10,179 bases of DNA from positions 1 to 10,179 of the forward strand of contig JAZFTT010000219.1 in NCBI GenBank assembly GCA_036446835.1, written 5' to 3'. The notes below the pieces were generated by a model that ran no database searches, had not been told where the DNA came from, and worked only from the letters and a program-made list of their open reading frames with translations. Below, piece by piece: positions 6,774 to 10,179 of the stretch; the stretch's first letter is position 1, and the number at the start of each line of letters is the position of its first letter. The translations under genes were made by a program, and so were the position numbers. The DNA is from SZUA-217 sp036446835. Its GTDB lineage: Bacteria; Actinomycetota; Acidimicrobiia; Spongiisociales; ZC4RG35.

Positions 6774-6803
6774 AGATCTCGCATGCCTGAATGCTCTCCA
6801 ACA

Positions 6804-6840
6804 CGAAAGGTGGGATGTCCCGAGGGACAACCCACCTTCG
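6804..6840 (-). terminator. Strong hairpin terminator of the membrane-protein unit
   Basis: AAGGTGGG at 6807-6814 pairs with CCCACCTT at 6831-6838. After a single A-A mismatch, TGTCCC (6816-6821) pairs with GGGACA (6824-6829), leaving a GA tip. CG pairs at 6804-6805 and 6839-6840 extend it past a bulged A. It starts 20 bases after the stop of the second membrane-protein gene, read on the minus strand. There is only a short T-poor tail (CGTGTTGG), so termination may rely on stem strength. No gene enters from the left on the plus strand, so it belongs to the minus-strand unit. Confidence 0.75.
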
Positions 6841-6860
6841 TTGTTCGGAGCGGGAGGTGT

Positions 6861-7493
6861 TTAGGAGGAGACCTGACCCAACTCGCGAAGCCGAATCGCC
6901 TGGAAACGCAGCACCTGAATAATGGTGGCGAGTCCGAAGGTGATTGCGACCAGGTAGACGGCGACGCCAAGACGACGCACCGCCTCCAGGTTGATAGCTG
7001 CGGTTTCGGCCCCCGCTAGGCTGAGCGATCCCGAGGACACCTGGGCTGCGACCACCAGGTGAACGATCGAGGCGATGAGCAGAGTCATCATTGCCATTGC
7101 CATGCCCAAGATGAAGACCTTGGCCATTGGGGGCATCTTCAGCGTTCGAACCTCTGAGCTAACCAGCTCTTGAACCTCGCCACCGCCCTTACGGAACTCT
7201 CCGAGTATCCGAGCAATGGCGAAAGAGATCGCCGCGAACACCGCAGTGAATCCGATGAACATCACTCCTGTTGTCGTGTGTCCAAGGGCAGCGATCGTCG
7301 TCTCAGCCTCTCCACTCGCTATCGCGTTGGATCGGACAATGCCCAAGATGAGAGCGATGGGGAACGCCATGATCGCCATGACCCACATGGGCGCCCAAAG
7401 CTTGCGTCCCATCTGCTGCGGCTTGTTGTAGCCGAGTCCCTTGTTACTGACATCGATCGCGAAGTCACTTGATGTTGTTGTAGTTGAAGCCAT
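6861..7493 (-). CDS. Membrane protein with two two-helix modules, unknown
   Basis: I do not recognise the family of this 210-residue protein. After a Ser/Thr-rich cytoplasmic N-terminus it has two modules, each of two membrane helices: about residues 34-100 and 124-200. Between them is a charged linker with GGGEVQE (103-109) and TLKMP (117-121), and each module ends in a basic stretch (EFRKG, FQAIRLREL). The linker aligns without gaps with residues 206-227 of the protein encoded just upstream, and the whole chain aligns with that protein's second and third modules, so the two genes are paralogues. There is no haem-, metal- or Walker-type motif; its two membrane-region histidines (H71, H145) are not conserved in the partner. 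The ATG follows the upstream stop by one base, with GGAGAGGAG just before it: clear translational coupling. Confidence 0.83.
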   Translation of the reverse strand: MASTTTTSSDFAIDVSNKGLGYNKPQQMGRKLWAPMWVMAIMAFPIALILGIVRSNAIASGEAETTIAALGHTTTGVMFIGFTAVFAAISFAIARILGEFRKGGGEVQELVSSEVRTLKMPPMAKVFILGMAMAMMTLLIASIVHLVVAAQVSSGSLSLAGAETAAINLEAVRRLGVAVYLVAITFGLATIIQVLRFQAIRLRELGQVSS

Positions 7494-7494
7494 C

Positions 7495-8421
7495 TCAGCT
7501 CCTCTCTCCGTTCTTGATCAAGTTCTGAATGCGCCAGAACTGAAACCCGAGAACGTTTCCAATGGTCACCAATGCCAGAGCGATTCCGGCAAGTATCAGC
7601 CCGAGGCCGACTTCACGGAATGGTCCCAACCAGGCGAATGCGGATGCCGGGTCAGATGAGCCGGCGACCACGACGTAGCCGATGAACTGAGCGATCGAAA
7701 TCATCAATCCAAGCATCATCAGGGCCACGAACGCCTTGGCAGTCCCGGCCATCTTCGGCGTGTAGATCTTCACTCCAAGAGCCTCTTGGACCTCGCCACC
7801 GGCCGTACGAATGGCCCAGAGAATCGTTCCGAGCAAGAAGGCGATACCGCTGAGCAGCATTCCCTCCCCGAGGAACTGAAGACCCTGCATCCATGCCAGT
7901 GCGGCCGTGTTGGGAGCGGATCCCGCGGCCACGAATGAGACGATCAGGCCAACCAATACGGCCATCAGGCCCATGGCAACCATGGGTCGGAACATCTTCT
8001 TCGCCATCTTGTGGATGGGGAGCGGGCCTGGCGCCTCACTGGCAACTGTGACTTTGCCGTATGGCGTGTCAATGTCACCCAGGGACGTCGAGTCGGCTCC
8101 CGGCGTTCCCACCAAGCCGGGTAGAACTGCCTTTATGGAGTCGGCGCGGAGCCACAATTTCAGGATGATCCCCCAAAGCACGACTGCAATAGCCGTCTTG
8201 GTCAGGGCGAATCCCGTAGTCGTGACACCGAAAGTCCATGCAAGGGTCGAGGCCTGGTCAGCGGCGGATTGTCCGACGGCAGCCAGGTTCCCGAAAAAGG
8301 CGATCGTTGTGGTCACCAGCCCGAGCATTGCAAGCGAGATGCCGCGACTCCTCCACTTCGAGGCTGCCGAATAATCGGCGCTCGCCGCGGGTCGGAGCTT
8401 GGCGTCAGCTGCATATGTCAT
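7495..8421 (-). CDS. Membrane protein with three two-helix modules, unknown
   Basis: This 308-residue protein is also unrecognised. It has six predicted membrane helices arranged as three tandem modules at about residues 28-92, 147-207 and 230-300. Each module runs helix, then a loop of small residues ending in AW (STLAW, AALAW, SAFAW), then a helix with a T/G-rich start, then a basic stretch (LKLWLRAD, LWAIRTAGG, FQFWRIQN). The 55-residue linker after module 1 is soluble and carries PLPIHKMAKKMFRP; by the positive-inside rule it is cytoplasmic. Linker 2 has GGEVQE (208-213) and KM (223-224), shared with the next gene's protein at identical spacing. AAGGAGG lies 5 bases before the ATG. It is first gene of the pair and divergent from a cytochrome c gene, so a role at the respiratory membrane is possible but not shown. 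Confidence 0.83.
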   Translation of the reverse strand: MTYAADAKLRPAASADYSAASKWRSRGISLAMLGLVTTTIAFFGNLAAVGQSAADQASTLAWTFGVTTTGFALTKTAIAVVLWGIILKLWLRADSIKAVLPGLVGTPGADSTSLGDIDTPYGKVTVASEAPGPLPIHKMAKKMFRPMVAMGLMAVLVGLIVSFVAAGSAPNTAALAWMQGLQFLGEGMLLSGIAFLLGTILWAIRTAGGEVQEALGVKIYTPKMAGTAKAFVALMMLGLMISIAQFIGYVVVAGSSDPASAFAWLGPFREVGLGLILAGIALALVTIGNVLGFQFWRIQNLIKNGERS

Positions 8422-8480
8422 GTGCCCTCCTTTCGGTCACGGGTGTTGAAACGCTGTCAGCCAAAAAGGACTGCCGAAAT

Positions 8481-8521
8481 TGTCAAGGGGGTGACACTTC
8501 TTAAGTGTCGTGCCGTTGACA
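8481..8521. promoter_or_regulatory. 41-bp dyad with divergent TTGACA boxes
   Basis: TGTCAA (8481-8486) and TTGACA (8516-8521) are exact reverse complements, so each is a perfect -35 hexamer, one facing the membrane-protein genes and one the cytochrome c gene. Exactly centred between them at 8501 is GACACTTCTTAAGTGTC (8493-8509), with 7-bp perfect arms; a GG/CC pair (8488-8489 with 8513-8514) adds to the symmetry. I could not find a convincing -10 box 16-19 bases beyond either hexamer. The hexamers may therefore belong to an extended operator rather than to sigma-70-type promoters. Either way, a dimeric regulator controlling both units from one site is the simplest reading. Confidence 0.55.
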
Positions 8522-8633
8522 GATGCCCGACATCGGGTCGTACTTGAGCTGGTTTGGCTCGGATACGGGCCGAACAACCTCAGGTTCTAGTTGGGGGCAC
8601 GTTTGGTTACGACGATGTCTACGGTTCTGGCCC

Positions 8634-9059
8634 ATGAGAAGTTGGGCCGAGGGCGTGTTCGCCCTCGTCATCATCGGCGGGCTCGGGGTGGCGTTGTTCA
8701 TGTTCAGCGGCGAGGTCCTCGGCGAGGGAACCATCGACACAACGTCGATCACGGTGGACCCAGATGCCGCGATACGCGGCGAGATCATCGCCGGCGGCAC
8801 CGGTTGCCTGGCATGTCACACAACCGATGGCACTCCCGGCTCGGGTCCGACCTGGAGAGGGGTCGCCGGGTCGAGTCGTCCTCTCCAATCGGGCGAAGTC
8901 GTCATCGCTGACGATGTCTACATGACGAACTCGATTCTCGACCCTGGCTCCCAGGTGGTCGTCGGCTTCGACAACATCATGCCACCGGATTACGGAGACT
9001 CGCTGACCGAGGGGGAAGTCGGGGATTTGGTCGAATACATCAAGAGTCTGGCCAGCTAA
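8634..9059 (+). CDS. Membrane-anchored cytochrome c, COX2 C-terminal-like
   Basis: The 141-residue product has an N-terminal anchor helix (residues 7-25) after MRSWAEG, a short linker, and one class I cytochrome c domain facing outside. The haem-binding C58-LA-C61-H62 is followed by the probable distal ligand M116 in NIMPPDYGDSLTEGEVGDLVEYIKSL. GPTWRGV, VVIADDVYMTNSILDPGSQVVVGF and IMPP match the C-terminal haem domain of caa3-type cytochrome oxidase subunit II more than free cytochromes, but the copper-binding CuA domain is absent. It probably shuttles electrons to a terminal oxidase. The frame opens from 8523, but the added 37 residues are unlike a signal region and begin right next to the TTGACA box. 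ATG 8634 gives a proper anchor, though without a visible Shine-Dalgarno. Confidence 0.85.
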   Translation: MRSWAEGVFALVIIGGLGVALFMFSGEVLGEGTIDTTSITVDPDAAIRGEIIAGGTGCLACHTTDGTPGSGPTWRGVAGSSRPLQSGEVVIADDVYMTNSILDPGSQVVVGFDNIMPPDYGDSLTEGEVGDLVEYIKSLAS

Positions 9060-9081
9060 CACCCCAGGTCGGAGTGACTCA

Positions 9082-9121
9082 TCACATTAAATGTGACAAT
9101 ACCCGACTCAAGTTGTAGAAT
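9082..9121 (+). promoter_or_regulatory. dnaK promoter with overlapping palindrome and HAIR half-site
   Basis: GTGACA (9093-9098) and TAGAAT (9116-9121), 17 bases apart, make a good housekeeping-type promoter; transcription should start near 9128. TCACATTAAATGTGA (9082-9096) is a perfect 15-bp palindrome overlapping the -35 box. ACTCAAG (9106-9112), in the spacer, is the exact right half of the HspR operator HAIR (CTTGAGT-N7-ACTCAAG); the left-half position (TGTGACA, 9092-9098) matches it poorly. Heat-shock repression by HspR is plausible, while the palindrome suggests a second regulator. Confidence 0.6.
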
Positions 9122-9161
9122 CTCTGATGACTCAATCAATAAACCGGAGGTTCAGTAAACA

Positions 9162-10179
9162 ATGTCACGCGCTGTAGGGATCGACCTCGGCACCACGAAT
9201 AGCGTCATCGCCGTTCTCGAGGGCGGCGAGCCCGCCATCATCGCCAACGCCGAGGGCGCTCGCACAACCCCTTCCATCGTCTCGTTCAAGGACGGAGAGG
9301 TCCTCGTCGGCGAGGTCGCCAAACGTCAGGCGATCACCAACCCCGATCACACGGTTCGCTCGATCAAACGACACATGGGCACCGGCTGGTCGATCGACAT
9401 CGATGGCAAGGAGTACACCTCCCAGGAGATCTCGGCTCGCATTCTGATGAAGCTCAAGCGGGACGCAGAGTCTTACCTTGGCGAGACGGTCACCGAGGCT
9501 GTCATCACCGTTCCTGCCTACTTCAACGACGCACAGCGGCAGGCGACGAAGGAAGCCGGCCAGATCGCCGGTCTCGAAGTCCTGCGAATCATCAACGAAC
9601 CGACGGCATCGTCTCTGGCCTACGGTCTCGACAAGGAAACCGATCACACGATCCTCGTGTTCGACCTGGGTGGTGGAACCTTCGACGTATCGGTCCTCGA
9701 GATCGGCGACGGAGTCTTTGAGGTCAAAGCCACCTCAGGCGACACCAGCCTTGGCGGCGACGACTGGGATGACAAGGTCATCGAGTGGCTCGTTGAGACT
9801 TTCAAGAATGACAACGGCGTGGATCTCGCCCAGGATCGCATGGCGCTCCAGCGGCTGAAGGAAGCTGCCGAGAAAGCCAAGATCGAGCTCTCCACAGTCG
9901 CCGAGACCGAAGTGAACCTGCCGTTTATCACGGCCACCGATGCCGGCCCCCTCCACCTCCAGCAGAAGCTGAGTCGCTCCGAGTTCCAGAAGCTCACCGA
10001 GGACCTCCTCGAACGGACCAGGCGGCCTTTCCAGCAGGTGATAAAGGATGGTGGCGTGCCTGTCGAAGAGATCGATCACATTGTGCTGGTGGGTGGGTCA
10101 ACACGGATGCCGGCGGTACAAGAACTCGTAAAGAAGCTGACCGGGAAGGATCCGCACAAAGGCGTCAACCCCGACGAGG
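9162..10179 (+). CDS. dnaK: Chaperone protein DnaK (Hsp70), 3' end outside window
   Basis: The first 339 residues are present, out of the roughly 600-640 usual for the family, covering most of the ATPase domain. This ATP-driven cytoplasmic chaperone binds exposed hydrophobic segments and works with DnaJ and GrpE. Visible signatures are GIDLGTTNS (6-14, phosphate 1), VPAYFNDAQRQATK, INEPTASSLAYG, the phosphate-2 loop FDLGGGTFDVSVLEIGDG, and VLVGGSTRMPAVQEL near the end. The N-terminal quadrant is short (KRHMGTGWSIDIDGKEYT), as in Gram-positive DnaK proteins that lack the 20-odd-residue insert of Gram-negatives. GGAGG at 9146-9150 lies 11 bases before the ATG. In actinobacteria grpE, dnaJ and hspR usually follow, but they would be outside this window. 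Confidence 0.98.
   Translation, partial: MSRAVGIDLGTTNSVIAVLEGGEPAIIANAEGARTTPSIVSFKDGEVLVGEVAKRQAITNPDHTVRSIKRHMGTGWSIDIDGKEYTSQEISARILMKLKRDAESYLGETVTEAVITVPAYFNDAQRQATKEAGQIAGLEVLRIINEPTASSLAYGLDKETDHTILVFDLGGGTFDVSVLEIGDGVFEVKATSGDTSLGGDDWDDKVIEWLVETFKNDNGVDLAQDRMALQRLKEAAEKAKIELSTVAETEVNLPFITATDAGPLHLQQKLSRSEFQKLTEDLLERTRRPFQQVIKDGGVPVEEIDHIVLVGGSTRMPAVQELVKKLTGKDPHKGVNPDE

Noticed and set aside
8523..8633. Longer N-terminus for the cytochrome c from ATG 8523
   Set aside because: It would put 37 polar and basic residues before the anchor helix and start 2 bases after a perfect TTGACA box, leaving no room for a promoter.
9165..10079. Minus-strand open frames opposite dnaK
   Set aside because: They are codon-bias shadows of dnaK, which is unmistakable on the plus strand; their translations show no domain pattern.

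Overview
The window reads as a chromosomal housekeeping and accessory stretch from a moderately GC-rich actinobacterium. The affiliation is inferred from the Gram-positive/actinobacterial style of the DnaK N-terminus, a two-domain DUF427 protein, a Pat-like GNAT enzyme, an uncharacterised protein whose motifs recall actinobacterial homologues, and an HspR (HAIR) half-site before dnaK. The class cannot be fixed from the sequence; Acidimicrobiia is a guess. There are 14 protein genes and no gap longer than about 210 bases. I see no tRNA, rRNA, CRISPR array, insertion sequence or phage gene.

Left part (1-3440). A small multi-pass protein with MscS-type conserved transmembrane helices (+) converges on a two-domain DUF427 protein (-), with a 10-bp-stem hairpin between them. 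Upstream of the DUF427 gene, on the same strand, is a CHAD-domain protein with both histidine/arginine/lysine signature helices. Only 12 bp separate its start from a divergent Nudix hydrolase, followed 9 bp later by the methionine sulfoxide reductase msrB. Nudix plus MsrB looks like a small oxidative-damage repair or sanitation operon; CHAD next to Nudix hints at polyphosphate or pyrophosphate chemistry.

Middle part (3437-6686). A Pat-like GNAT acetyltransferase (-) shares stop-codon bases with msrB. Divergent from it, an orphan beta-class DNA methyltransferase is coupled by an ATGA overlap to a low-molecular-weight protein tyrosine phosphatase. The phosphatase 3' end overlaps by 36 bp the 3' end of an uncharacterised soluble protein, itself coupled by an ATGA overlap to an upstream DoxX-family membrane protein.

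Right part (6804-10179). Two adjacent (-) genes, one base apart, encode related membrane proteins that I do not recognise. Both are built from a repeated two-helix module: three copies in the larger protein, two in the smaller. Divergent from them is a membrane-anchored cytochrome c resembling the C-terminal haem domain of cytochrome oxidase subunit II. Between the two units lies a 41-bp dyad with a perfect TTGACA facing each way and a 17-bp palindrome at its exact centre, which looks like a shared operator. The window ends inside dnaK, whose promoter has a palindrome overlapping the -35 box and a perfect ACTCAAG half-site between the -35 and -10 boxes.

The best candidate for something undescribed is the modular membrane-protein pair with its divergent cytochrome c and symmetrical control region.
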